64,000 nt of DNA from Labilibaculum sp. GTDB taxonomy: Bacteria; Bacteroidota; Bacteroidia; Bacteroidales; Marinifilaceae. Shown piece after piece: positions 9,100 through 16,910 of the stretch. The notes below the pieces were generated by a model. The model worked only from the letters and a program-made list of their open reading frames with translations. It made no database searches and was not told where the DNA came from. How positions within the stretch are numbered: the stretch's first letter is position 1; every line of letters starts with the position of its first letter. Made by a program: the position numbers and the translations under genes. The DNA is taken from NCBI RefSeq assembly GCF_963664555.1, contig NZ_OY761461.1, positions 186,001 through 250,000 of the forward strand. The letters are read 5' to 3'.

Positions 9100-10104
9100 T
9101 TATTTTGAGAAGGTCGCAAAGTCTCCAACATTCCATTCCGAAACTTCACCCTGAACATCAACATAATTACCTATCATAGAATTTTCAAGGTTTAAGTTTT
9201 CAAGATTTGAGTTACGCTGAATGATTGAGTTGCGAACCAAAGTATTACTTACTGTTGTATTTGAACCTACCGAAACATGGGGCCCAATTACCGAATTCTT
9301 AATTTTAACATGTTCTCCGATGTAACATGGAGGAATAATAATGGAATTTTCGGATGAAGACGAAGAGCAAACCAAATCATCATTCTTGTGGTATTCCAAT
9401 ATTCTTTGATTTGTATGAACGGTTGCATCCTTATTGCCGCAATCCATCCATTCAATAACTTGTCCCGGTTTAAAAGAAAGTCCTTTGTTCTTCATGTTTT
9501 CCAAGGCATTAGTAAGCTGATATTCACCATTTACAAGCACCTTATTTTTCATCAGATATTCCAATTCATCCCGTAGGTTATCACCATCTTTAAAATAATA
9601 AATTCCAATGATTGCTAAATCAGATACGAAATTTTTAGGTTTCTCAATAAAATCTGTAATGTTATTTCTATCATCAATTTTAACAACCCCAAAAGCAGAA
9701 GGATCCTCAACTTTTTGCACCCATATCACGCTGTCTGCCTCGGCATCCAAAACAAAATCTGCTTTAAACAAAGTGTCTGCGAAGGCAACTACAACCTTAT
9801 CAGATAAAGAAGGTGCCGCGCAATAAATGGCATGAGCTGTTCCCAATGCTTCTTCCTGATAATAAATGCTGGCTTTAGCGCCAATATTTTTAGCAATACC
9901 GCATAATATTTCCTCAACCTCCTTGCCAAAATCACCAATAATGAATGCTATTTCATCAATTGCTTCTTCAGAAACTTTTGCAATTTCTTCGACAAGACGC
10001 TGAACAATAGGCTTTCCTGCAATTGGAATTAAAGGTTTTGGCACTGTTAATGTATGAGGACGCATGCGTTTCCCCATTCCTGCCATTGGAACAATTATTT
10101 TCAT
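9100..10104 (-). CDS. Sugar-phosphate nucleotidyltransferase with left-handed beta-helix tail
   Basis: 334 residues. The N-terminus MKIIVPMAGMGKRMRPHTLT followed by VPKPLIPIAGKP is the signature of NDP-sugar pyrophosphorylases (nucleotide loop GxGxRxxPxT and the KP motif). Residues about 1-235 form the transferase domain, with FADTLF as the metal-binding Asp region. Residues about 255-325 show hexapeptide repeats of a left-handed beta helix, as in GlmU or RmlA-long types. It would activate a hexose-1-phosphate or GlcNAc-1-phosphate for cell-surface glycan synthesis. The flippase and dut genes lie upstream in the same direction. The exact substrate cannot be read from the sequence. Confidence 0.88.
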   Translation of the reverse strand: MKIIVPMAGMGKRMRPHTLTVPKPLIPIAGKPIVQRLVEEIAKVSEEAIDEIAFIIGDFGKEVEEILCGIAKNIGAKASIYYQEEALGTAHAIYCAAPSLSDKVVVAFADTLFKADFVLDAEADSVIWVQKVEDPSAFGVVKIDDRNNITDFIEKPKNFVSDLAIIGIYYFKDGDNLRDELEYLMKNKVLVNGEYQLTNALENMKNKGLSFKPGQVIEWMDCGNKDATVHTNQRILEYHKNDDLVCSSSSSENSIIIPPCYIGEHVKIKNSVIGPHVSVGSNTTVSNTLVRNSIIQRNSNLENLNLENSMIGNYVDVQGEVSEWNVGDFATFSK

Positions 10105-10207
10105 CTGTTAAAATATCTAGTAGTAGTGAATTGTAAAATAACTAAAAAACGGATCAAATGTACCCTTTTACAATTTGTTTTGATCCAAATTAATAATTTT
10201 TAACGCA

Positions 10208-10642
10208 TTAGGATTTTCCGGTGTGTCCAAATCCTCCGGCACCTCTTTCTGATGTCTCCAGATCCTCCACGGGTTCCCAATTTACTGTTTCGTGTGCAGC
10301 AACAACCATCTGGCAAATCCGATCACCATCTTTGATCTCCACAACACGATTTGAAAGATTTGCAAGAATTACACCTATTTCACCCCGGTAATCAGCATCA
10401 ATAGTTCCTGGTGTATTTAATACAGTAATTCCTTCTTTTAAGGCCATGCCTGAACGCGGACGAATTTGGGCTTCGTATCCTGCAGGTAATTCAATAAACA
10501 GTCCTGTTTTTATTAATTTACGCTCCAATGATTCTAATAATACCGGTTCGTCAAGATTTGCTCTAAGATCCATACCTGCAGATAATTCTGTACTGTATTT
10601 AGGTAGATCGTGCTTCGACTTGTTAACGATTTTTACTTTCAT
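10208..10642 (-). CDS. dut: Deoxyuridine 5'-triphosphate nucleotidohydrolase (dUTPase)
   Basis: 144 residues, the normal length for a trimeric dUTPase. All family motifs are visible: AGMDLRA (motif 1), RPRSGMA (motif 2), [11 protein letters not shown] (motif 3, with the catalytic Asp and the uracil-reading beta hairpin), and the Arg/Gly-rich C-terminal [11 protein letters not shown] (motif 5). It hydrolyses dUTP to dUMP and pyrophosphate, keeping uracil out of DNA and feeding dTMP synthesis. It sits between the flippase and the nucleotidyltransferase. Confidence 0.97.
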   Translation of the reverse strand: MKVKIVNKSKHDLPKYSTELSAGMDLRANLDEPVLLESLERKLIKTGLFIELPAGYEAQIRPRSGMALKEGITVLNTPGTIDADYRGEIGVILANLSNRVVEIKDGDRICQMVVAAHETVNWEPVEDLETSERGAGGFGHTGKS

Positions 10643-10834
10643 CTGTTTGTATTTTTTATTTTATGCTCAGATGGAACTTACCATGCTGGAATAATCATCT
10701 CCTTGATTTTCAGAATTCTTTGTCATGGACGTTTCAAATGAATAACAATTGCTGGAAGAATATTTCATTTTTTTTTCGAATGGCTAAGATACATTTTTCA
10801 AAACTTTTATGAAAGGTTGATAATTAGGTCTTGA

Positions 10835-12328
10835 CTACTTCCTTTTCCTGTTTATACCAACTATCTTTCCTAAAGAACTCCACAAATGCTCTTTTTGAAC
10901 AACCACAATGATAAAAAGCAATAACAATGGTGTTTTTCCTGCCATTTTCATCCATTGATTTTCCGGGTTTAAATAAGTACTAATTGTAAAAAGGATTGCT
11001 GCAAGCAACAAATAAAAAAGTATTCCCTTTAAATCATATGGAACAGGATAGTATTTTTGACCTGCGATATAGGAGATTGCAGTTATTACTAAAAAGCAGG
11101 CCAGAACTGAATACGCTGCCCCCATGTACCCGAATATTGGCACCAAAAGAATGTTCAGGACAAGCGTTACTATAACTCCAACAATAGCAATATAGGCTCC
11201 AAACCGAGTTTTATCTGTTAGCTTGTACCACAAAGATAAAGAGAAGAAAATTCCAAAAAATAGATTAGCTAAGAGTACATAAGGTACAATTCCCAGTCCT
11301 TCATGATAACGCGAATCAATTAATATTTTTACAATATCCAGATAAAACATTACCCCAAGAAATATAATAAGACCAAGTATTACAAAATATTTTAATACAT
11401 CAGCATACACCTGCTTTGAGCTCTGCTCTTTTGCCTGAGCAAAGAAAAATGGCTCGAAAGAATATCGAAATGCCTGTATGAATAAAGTCATGATTACTGC
11501 AAGCTTGTAATTTGCTCCATAAATTCCTGTCTGGTAGAAAGGATTTTGTGATTCAGGAATCAACTCAGGCATAATCATTTTATCCAAATTGATATTGAGT
11601 GTTCCGCATATACTTACCACTAAGATGGGTGAAGAATAAGCAAGAATTTTAAGCAGTAATTTTTGATCTAACTTTAACTGAACCTTTAAAATATCCGGAA
11701 GCAGTAGTAGTAAATTTGTGAAACTTGAAACAAATATGGCCATAAATATATATCCAATTCCAAATTCAGGATTCCATATTGTGGTGATTGGTATTTCAGG
11801 AAAGTTATTGTGAATCCAAGGACATAATAGTAAAAAGAAGAGGTTTATTCCCAAATTAACTCCGATATTAATCAGCTTTAGTCCGGCATAACGAACTGCT
11901 CTGTTCTCTTTACGCAATTTTGCAAATGGCAAAGCTGTTATAGCATCAAATCCCAATGTAAGTGCAAGCAATACAATAAAACTCTTGTTTTCAGGCACTT
12001 CTAAAAAAACAGACAATGGATTTAAAAAACCTGCAACGATAATCCAGAATAAAATACTTGTTGCAATTAAAGAAATAAAACCCGTTGAAAAGGTAATATC
12101 GCTCTTCGTCTCTTTGCTTGCAAAACGAAAGTAGCCGGTTTCCATGCCATAGGTTAGAACAACAAGCAGTATGGCCACATACGACATAAGATTTGTAACA
12201 ATTCCATAGTCTTCAGGAACAAATAAATTCGTATACAAAGGAACCAACAGCCAATTAAGTAATCGGCCCAATATGGAACTTACACCATAAATAACAGTTT
12301 CTCCGGCAAGCTTTTTAAGAGGATTCAA
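10835..12328 (-). CDS. Polysaccharide/oligosaccharide flippase (Wzx/MATE-like, MOP superfamily)
   Basis: A 497-residue integral membrane protein with about 12-14 hydrophobic segments. The N-terminal pattern MNPLKKLAGETVIYGVSSIL, then the LLNWLLVPLYTNLF segment, is typical of Wzx-like lipid-linked oligosaccharide exporters. It would move undecaprenol-linked glycan units across the inner membrane. No glycosyltransferase cluster is visible in the window. It is the first gene of the minus-strand cluster; a TATATTTG element lies just upstream (12357-12364). The exact glycan is unknown. Confidence 0.86.
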   Translation of the reverse strand: MNPLKKLAGETVIYGVSSILGRLLNWLLVPLYTNLFVPEDYGIVTNLMSYVAILLVVLTYGMETGYFRFASKETKSDITFSTGFISLIATSILFWIIVAGFLNPLSVFLEVPENKSFIVLLALTLGFDAITALPFAKLRKENRAVRYAGLKLINIGVNLGINLFFLLLCPWIHNNFPEIPITTIWNPEFGIGYIFMAIFVSSFTNLLLLLPDILKVQLKLDQKLLLKILAYSSPILVVSICGTLNINLDKMIMPELIPESQNPFYQTGIYGANYKLAVIMTLFIQAFRYSFEPFFFAQAKEQSSKQVYADVLKYFVILGLIIFLGVMFYLDIVKILIDSRYHEGLGIVPYVLLANLFFGIFFSLSLWYKLTDKTRFGAYIAIVGVIVTLVLNILLVPIFGYMGAAYSVLACFLVITAISYIAGQKYYPVPYDLKGILFYLLLAAILFTISTYLNPENQWMKMAGKTPLLLLFIIVVVQKEHLWSSLGKIVGINRKRK

Positions 12329-12356
12329 ATCAAGTGAATTAGTTTGTTAGAACTGG

Positions 12357-12364
12357 CAAATATA
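12357..12364 (-). promoter_or_regulatory. Candidate -7 element (TATATTTG) of the flippase-to-ybeY cluster
   Basis: On the minus strand the sequence reads TATATTTG, matching the Bacteroidota TAnnTTTG -7 box, about 29 bases before the flippase ATG. The matching -33 TTTG is not clear. Confidence 0.45.
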
Positions 12365-12415
12365 TGATAATTTTATTTTTCATTTTTCTAAAGTGTCTGA
12401 AAATGAATTCATAGA

Positions 12416-12431
12416 TGTTCCACGTGGAGCA
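12416..12431. promoter_or_regulatory. parS-like ParB-binding palindrome
   Basis: The 16-mer TGTTCCACGTGGAGCA differs at one position from the perfect palindrome TGTTCCACGTGGAACA and closely resembles the widely conserved bacterial parS (TGTTNCACGTGNAACA). It lies in non-coding DNA upstream of the flippase. No parA or parB gene is in the window. I checked the other CACGTG cores I could find (near 21243, 24488 and 48468); they lie inside or beside genes and lack the flanking arms. Confidence 0.6.
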
Positions 12432-12585
12432 ATTCCATTTTCTTTCGGAAAAAAAGACTATTCGATATTTATATCAAAAATAAATAAGGGGTACACAAAC
12501 GATTTCGGTGGAAATATTTGATAATTTGAGTCTTATAAGCTCACGAAACACTTTTTTATCCCAATTATTTTTTCCACTTTTGTTG

Positions 12586-12611
12586 ACATACGCGTTAAGG
12601 AACGTTTATGT
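12586..12611. repeat. Interrupted inverted repeat (possible operator or hairpin)
   Basis: ACATA-CG-CGTT-AAGG-AACG-TT-TATGT: both arm pairs are exact inverted complements around the AAGG centre, with one 2-bp mismatch. It sits 30 bases before the terminator hairpin. It may be an operator site or an RNA stem; function unknown. Confidence 0.4.
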
Positions 12612-12640
12612 TAGTGTTTGTTGTTTAAGTATTTTGTGAA

Positions 12641-12669
12641 AATCCTGACTTCTCGGTCAGGATTTTTTT
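12641..12669. terminator. Rho-independent terminator hairpin downstream of yccF
   Basis: The stem AATCCTGAC / GTCAGGATT with loop TTCTCG is followed by a run of T on the plus strand and has a shorter T run on the minus strand. The only flanking genes run on the minus strand, so it probably ends the yccF transcript, although the better T tract faces the plus strand. Confidence 0.65.
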
Positions 12670-12697
12670 TTATGTGCGTTTGTGATTTAGACAGACA

Positions 12698-13066
12698 CTA
12701 CAGAATGCTTTTTCCAAATGGTGTTAAGGCATAACCTGCTAACTTAACATGCTGAAGAGCAAAGGGAATTCCAATTATTGTGATGGCAAAAATCAGCGCG
12801 AATAACAAATGAGTTAAAGCAATCCACAATCCTCCGATAAAAATCCAGATTACATTTAAAAGAATACTTAAGCATCCTCCGGCATGCTCGTTATACACCA
12901 CTCTTTGACCGAAAGGGGCAAGTCCTAACACCGATAACTGTATGATTTTCAAGCCAAATGGTATTCCAACGATAGTTAAACACATTAGTAAACCACAGAT
13001 AATATATTCAAAGAAAATAAATATTCCCCCAAAAATTATCCAAATAATATTGCCAATTAAACTCAT
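12698..13066 (-). CDS. YccF family inner-membrane protein
   Basis: 122 residues with two copies of a hydrophobic hairpin, each ending in an IVGIPFGL or IIGIPFAL turn followed by a (A/T)PFG segment (near LAPFGQ and LTPFGK). This repeated TIVGIPFG pattern is diagnostic of the YccF domain (DUF307). It would be a small inner-membrane protein of unknown function. It follows the outer-membrane protein gene by about 20 bases on the same strand. Confidence 0.88.
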   Translation of the reverse strand: MSLIGNIIWIIFGGIFIFFEYIICGLLMCLTIVGIPFGLKIIQLSVLGLAPFGQRVVYNEHAGGCLSILLNVIWIFIGGLWIALTHLLFALIFAITIIGIPFALQHVKLAGYALTPFGKSIL

Positions 13067-13086
13067 AATTAAATGCTTTATAAATA

Positions 13087-14076
13087 TTAAAACTGATATG
13101 ACACTCCCACCTGAAGAACAAAATCAGGTGCTGTATTAACAATGATATCCTCAACAAAGGCAAACGAAACAGCTAAATTATTTGCAACAAAATAATCCAG
13201 TCCGAGAACCAATTGTGCAGATGCTTTCCCTAATTGTTTAGTATATGATTTCTCGTAGAAACTCGTATGAAAATCGAATTGTGACTTTAAATACCAACTA
13301 TCGGTGGCATGGAAGGCCAAACCTGCACTTCCGAAACCAACATTTCTGGTCACTTTATTTGCGAGTAATGCGCCTTTACCAATCCGCAGATAACCTCCTG
13401 AATAATAGAAGGTGAACTCCTTCGTTTCAGGAGTTGAATTAACCATTCCTGTCATCTGAAATCCAAAATCATTGGTTCCACTACCCACTAAATTTATTTT
13501 ATTTCCGGTTGGAAACTTTATGAAGGAGCGAAAAGAGAGAACGTGGTTTGGATTTCGCAGAATAGGAGTCGCCAAAGAAATACTAATATCTCCGAAACTA
13601 AGTTTACTTTCATTCATTTCGAAAATAATCTCCTTTTTTTCCATGAAAAAGTAATTTAAGCTATAATTGGGCATTAAATCTCTTGATTTTCCAGGTAAAT
13701 TAAATGCATCGTGCCAATTACTAATAAAAGAATCCATAACCCCACTTGAATGCTCAACTACTGGAATAACAATACCTATTTCCATTTTCGAAAACAAACC
13801 ATAACTTAGAAACAGCTCATTTCTGAATATTTCACCATCCAGGTAAATGGCTTCTTCGTTTATTTGAGAACTGGTAGCATTATTGGCAATGCTAAAATAG
13901 TCCCCGAACCAAAATGCATTTTTATCAAGAACTGAACCTCCGGGATTAGTCGGAATCCCAAAAAAATGAACCAAAGGGCTTTGGTTATGAGTTTGAAATG
14001 GTTTTACCAATTTCTGACCAAGAGTGTAATTAGAAAATAAAACAACTGCAACAAAAAATACTGATAAGCTTTTCAT
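13087..14076 (-). CDS. Predicted outer-membrane beta-barrel protein (DUF3187-like)
   Basis: About 329 residues. I start at the ATG at 14076, which begins a clean signal peptide (MKSLSVFFVAVVLFSNYTLG); the frame could open 13 codons earlier. The mature part alternates polar and aromatic residues in 10-15 residue strands and ends in the barrel-type C-terminus VGVSYQF. Features such as HDAFNLPGKSRD and the FIKFPTG segment resemble DUF3187 outer-membrane proteins. No function can be assigned. It is preceded by the ROK kinase and followed by yccF. Confidence 0.68.
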   Translation of the reverse strand: MKSLSVFFVAVVLFSNYTLGQKLVKPFQTHNQSPLVHFFGIPTNPGGSVLDKNAFWFGDYFSIANNATSSQINEEAIYLDGEIFRNELFLSYGLFSKMEIGIVIPVVEHSSGVMDSFISNWHDAFNLPGKSRDLMPNYSLNYFFMEKKEIIFEMNESKLSFGDISISLATPILRNPNHVLSFRSFIKFPTGNKINLVGSGTNDFGFQMTGMVNSTPETKEFTFYYSGGYLRIGKGALLANKVTRNVGFGSAGLAFHATDSWYLKSQFDFHTSFYEKSYTKQLGKASAQLVLGLDYFVANNLAVSFAFVEDIIVNTAPDFVLQVGVSYQF

Positions 14077-14124
14077 GAATATTCCTGGCCTGGTTAATTT
14101 GATCAACAAGATCAAATCTACAAA

Positions 14125-15072
14125 TTATTCAACAACTTTCCATACGAGTGCTGCTGATCCCATTACACCAGAATTTCCTTCAACAGAAGACAGTTTTAAC
14201 TGTGTTTTCCCTTTAAAAACAGATAGTAAATTCTGTTCCATATGATATTGTGTTGGCTTCAAAATTAAACTGCCGGCTTTCGATAAACCTCCAGACAAAA
14301 ATATAGCTTCCGGATTATTCAAAGCAATTACATTCGCTAAAGCGATTCCAAGAATCATACCCGTAAATTCAAAGGCTTCAATCGCAATTTGATCCCCGGC
14401 ATAAGCTTCTGATGCCAGCCTCCTGGCACTCATTTTATTAAACGGTATGTTTCTCAATTCACTTGAATAAGAAAATTTTGCAAACAATTTACTGACAGTT
14501 CTCTTAATTCCTGTTGCAGACACATAAGTTTCCAGACAACCCAATCTTCCGCATCCACAATGCCGGCCTTCAGGTCGAACAATTATATGTCCCATCTCTC
14601 CGGCAAGACCTGAATGACCGTGCACCAATTCGCCATTAACAATAATTCCCGATCCTAATCCTGTTCCCAAGGTTAAAACCATAAAATTTTTCATGCCAAC
14701 AGCTCCACCAAACAACATCTCAGCCATTGCGGATGCATTTGCATCATTTGTAACGAAAACAGGAGCTCTTAATTTTTGACTCAAAAGCTTACCCAGTTCA
14801 AATTTTCCTTTCCACGGCAGGTTCGAGGCATCCTGAATGCATTGATCCAAATAATTTGCATTTGGAGCTCCTACTCCTATTCCAACCAATTCGCAATTAA
14901 ATTTCTGAGCAAGTAACTGAATTCTATCACATAATTCATCTATGAAAGCTTGAAATACCGCATACTTTTTCGTGAAAATGAAATCCTCAGCAAGTATATT
15001 TCCCCTTTTATCGACCAAACCAAAAACCGTATTTGTTCCGCCAATATCTATCCCAACAGCCAGCTTTTGCAT
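14125..15072 (-). CDS. ROK family sugar kinase (glucokinase-like)
   Basis: 315 residues. The N-terminal phosphate loop is VGIDIGGTNT. The sugar-binding/zinc region reads EMGHIIV (ExGH) followed by the cysteine motif HCGCGRLGCLE, the zinc site of active ROK kinases. LTLGTGLGSGI is the second nucleotide loop. The family phosphorylates glucose, GlcNAc, ManNAc or other hexoses with ATP, or acts as a repressor when an N-terminal HTH is present; no HTH exists here, so it is an enzyme. Glucokinase is the usual annotation, but the substrate is not certain. Confidence 0.88.
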   Translation of the reverse strand: MQKLAVGIDIGGTNTVFGLVDKRGNILAEDFIFTKKYAVFQAFIDELCDRIQLLAQKFNCELVGIGVGAPNANYLDQCIQDASNLPWKGKFELGKLLSQKLRAPVFVTNDANASAMAEMLFGGAVGMKNFMVLTLGTGLGSGIIVNGELVHGHSGLAGEMGHIIVRPEGRHCGCGRLGCLETYVSATGIKRTVSKLFAKFSYSSELRNIPFNKMSARRLASEAYAGDQIAIEAFEFTGMILGIALANVIALNNPEAIFLSGGLSKAGSLILKPTQYHMEQNLLSVFKGKTQLKLSSVEGNSGVMGSAALVWKVVE

Positions 15073-15148
15073 ATCAATTGTTTTTGTATCAAAATTTATT
15101 GCATGGGAAAGAAACCAATCGGTACCGGATCAAATTTCAGTAATAAAG

Positions 15149-16450
15149 TTACAAACGTGCTTTAAGTAATGATCGAATCGGATTAAAAATACGCTGTAAT
15201 AACCGAAGATCTTCAGTAATTATTTCAGCCTGACCTTCAATTTGTTGAGCAAAATCCAACTCAATTCCATAATTGGTAACCAAACCTTTAGAAAAATCAA
15301 CATCTAAACTGTATTTCTGATCTTCAGGTACTTTTGATATGGATCGAATGGTTCCTTCCAGCATTCCATATTCAAGATAAGGATAATTATCAAGTTTTAT
15401 ATTCACCCGCTGTCCAATTTTAACCTTGCCCGCTCCTTGAACTCCCAATTCAACTCTGGCAATAATTTTGGTGGAATCTGAAGGCAATACAGTGAAAACC
15501 CGCTCTCCTGTTTTAACATTTTGATTGGAGCTGTAAAACCGGTTAAAACTAACCTTACCATCAATAGGTGTTGTAAGCACATACTTTTGCTCCCAAATGG
15601 TTATCTGCGCCTTTAGGTTATCGAATGATTGAATGAGTAGATTCTGTAATTCCTTTCGCTCATTTTCCTTGTTCAATTCCAAATCTATGATTTGTTGATT
15701 TACCTCCGAAATACTAATCTGAGTAGAGGCAAGCGAAGAACGTGTGCCATGAAAAGCATAACTCTGTTCGAGATATTTTTTACGTGCATTTTGAAAATCG
15801 GACTGCGAAATTACGCCCCGGACAAATAAAGATGAATCACGAATAAACTGCTTTTTTGATATCGCCAATTCACTTTCAGAAATCACTTTTTGCTGGTATT
15901 GCCGGTCGTAATACAAATTGTACTTACTGATTTTGTCTTTGTAAGATTCTATTTTTCGATCGTAATAGTCCAAATCAAAAAAGCGCTGATAATCAACATA
16001 TGATTTTAAAAATCCATTGTAGTACGACTGAATTTCTCCCAATCGAAAATTGCCTTCCAACAAATTTGATTTAATGCCATCCACACCCGTAAGGTGTTCA
16101 TGAAACTCCTCCATTCTTGTTTTCAAAACAAACACATCATCATTAACAGCAGGATTTTCGATAATGGCCAAAAGGTCTCCCTTTTTCACCTCCTGATTAT
16201 CATTAACATACAAATTTTGGATCTGTCCGGATGATCGTGCAACCAATTCGGCAGGCGGATTTAAAGTGGTAAGAACCAATTTGGAATGAATAATATCCGG
16301 GTAGCGGAAAAACCAACTCCCAATCAGCAGGGCAAAAATAACAACGAAAAAAAGAGTTGTTCCGCTTCGAATGATCCAATTAGGCATGCGCTGCAAAATC
16401 TCCTTAACTTCATCTGAACGTAATTCTATGTTTGTATCCTTATCCATCAA
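15149..16450 (-). CDS. HlyD-family membrane fusion protein of a C39 ABC export system
   Basis: 433 residues: a cytoplasmic N-terminus, one membrane helix (about residues 31-50), a lipoyl-like half (VARSSGQIQNLYVNDNQEVK), a long helical hairpin (about 110-280), a second lipoyl half and a beta-barrel domain. This is the periplasmic adaptor of type I secretion. The C39 peptidase-ABC transporter is upstream on the same strand, separated by the four-helix-bundle gene, so the pair should form one exporter. No TolC-like gene is adjacent; the only one in the window (58.8-60.1 kb) sits with the RND pump. Confidence 0.9.
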   Translation of the reverse strand: MMDKDTNIELRSDEVKEILQRMPNWIIRSGTTLFFVVIFALLIGSWFFRYPDIIHSKLVLTTLNPPAELVARSSGQIQNLYVNDNQEVKKGDLLAIIENPAVNDDVFVLKTRMEEFHEHLTGVDGIKSNLLEGNFRLGEIQSYYNGFLKSYVDYQRFFDLDYYDRKIESYKDKISKYNLYYDRQYQQKVISESELAISKKQFIRDSSLFVRGVISQSDFQNARKKYLEQSYAFHGTRSSLASTQISISEVNQQIIDLELNKENERKELQNLLIQSFDNLKAQITIWEQKYVLTTPIDGKVSFNRFYSSNQNVKTGERVFTVLPSDSTKIIARVELGVQGAGKVKIGQRVNIKLDNYPYLEYGMLEGTIRSISKVPEDQKYSLDVDFSKGLVTNYGIELDFAQQIEGQAEIITEDLRLLQRIFNPIRSLLKARL

Positions 16451-16452
16451 TT

Positions 16453-16486
16453 AACAATTAATAATGAGTAATTAATAATTAAACAG
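16453..16486. repeat. AT-rich repeat flanking the inserted four-helix-bundle gene (left)
   Basis: Repeats of AATTAATAATTA type lie between the HlyD and four-helix-bundle genes. Similar sequence lies at 16866-16910 on the other side, bracketing the inserted gene. Confidence 0.5.
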
Positions 16487-16499
16487 AGCTCTAAAGTTC

Positions 16500-16865
16500 T
16501 TATTTATTTTGACTCAAATTACTTTTAGTAGTTTCTAAAATTTTTGACAAAAGCTTTAAAATTTCTTCACAATCCACAATTAAAGATTCAAACATTTTAT
16601 GGTCAATATATTCAGTATCTTTTAATAATCTCAACCAATAATGTGTTTCCCGGGCTTCTTTATATGAGATATGCAATTTTGCAATAAAATCTTTTTTAGA
16701 TATTCCTCCTATAGCTTCTTCAATATTTGCACCAACCGATGTCCCACATCTTAGAATTTGTTTTGACAGAATATATTCATTTTTATCACTCTTTAAAAAT
16801 TTATACAAATTAATAATACGAACACTAAATTGATAAGATTTATCTTTAACCGGGTTCGGTTTCAT
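16500..16865 (-). CDS. Four-helix-bundle protein (23S rRNA intervening-sequence/S23 family)
   Basis: 121 residues, all helical, with the family pattern RIINLYKFLKSDKNEYILSK, QILRCGTSVGANIEEA and EARETHYWLRLL. Such small proteins are encoded in 23S rRNA intervening sequences and as solitary inserts throughout Bacteroidota genomes; their cellular role is unknown. Here the gene sits between an ABC transporter gene and its HlyD partner, which normally adjoin, and is bracketed by AATTAATAATTA-type AT-rich repeats. That placement suggests an insertion into the operon rather than a functional component of the exporter. Confidence 0.88.
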   Translation of the reverse strand: MKPNPVKDKSYQFSVRIINLYKFLKSDKNEYILSKQILRCGTSVGANIEEAIGGISKKDFIAKLHISYKEARETHYWLRLLKDTEYIDHKMFESLIVDCEEILKLLSKILETTKSNLSQNK

Positions 16866-16910
16866 ATTAAATTTCTAATTATTAATTCCAAATTATTAAT
16901 TAATTTCTAA
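16866..16910. repeat. AT-rich repeat flanking the inserted four-helix-bundle gene (right)
   Basis: Contains repeated TTCTAATTATTAATT and ATTATTAATTAATTTCTAATT stretches like those on the left side. The run reaches the last codons of the ABC transporter gene. Confidence 0.5.

Larger units (their letters stand above)
12329..12697. other. Intergenic region, 369 bp, flippase to yccF
   Basis: Non-coding. It contains the flippase promoter element, a parS-like palindrome, a 26-bp inverted repeat and a terminator hairpin, listed separately. I see no open reading frame of useful length. Confidence 0.7.

Noticed and set aside
12432..12669. Small RNA gene on the plus strand ending at the hairpin
   Set aside because: I could find no convincing promoter, and the hairpin can serve as terminator of yccF on the minus strand.
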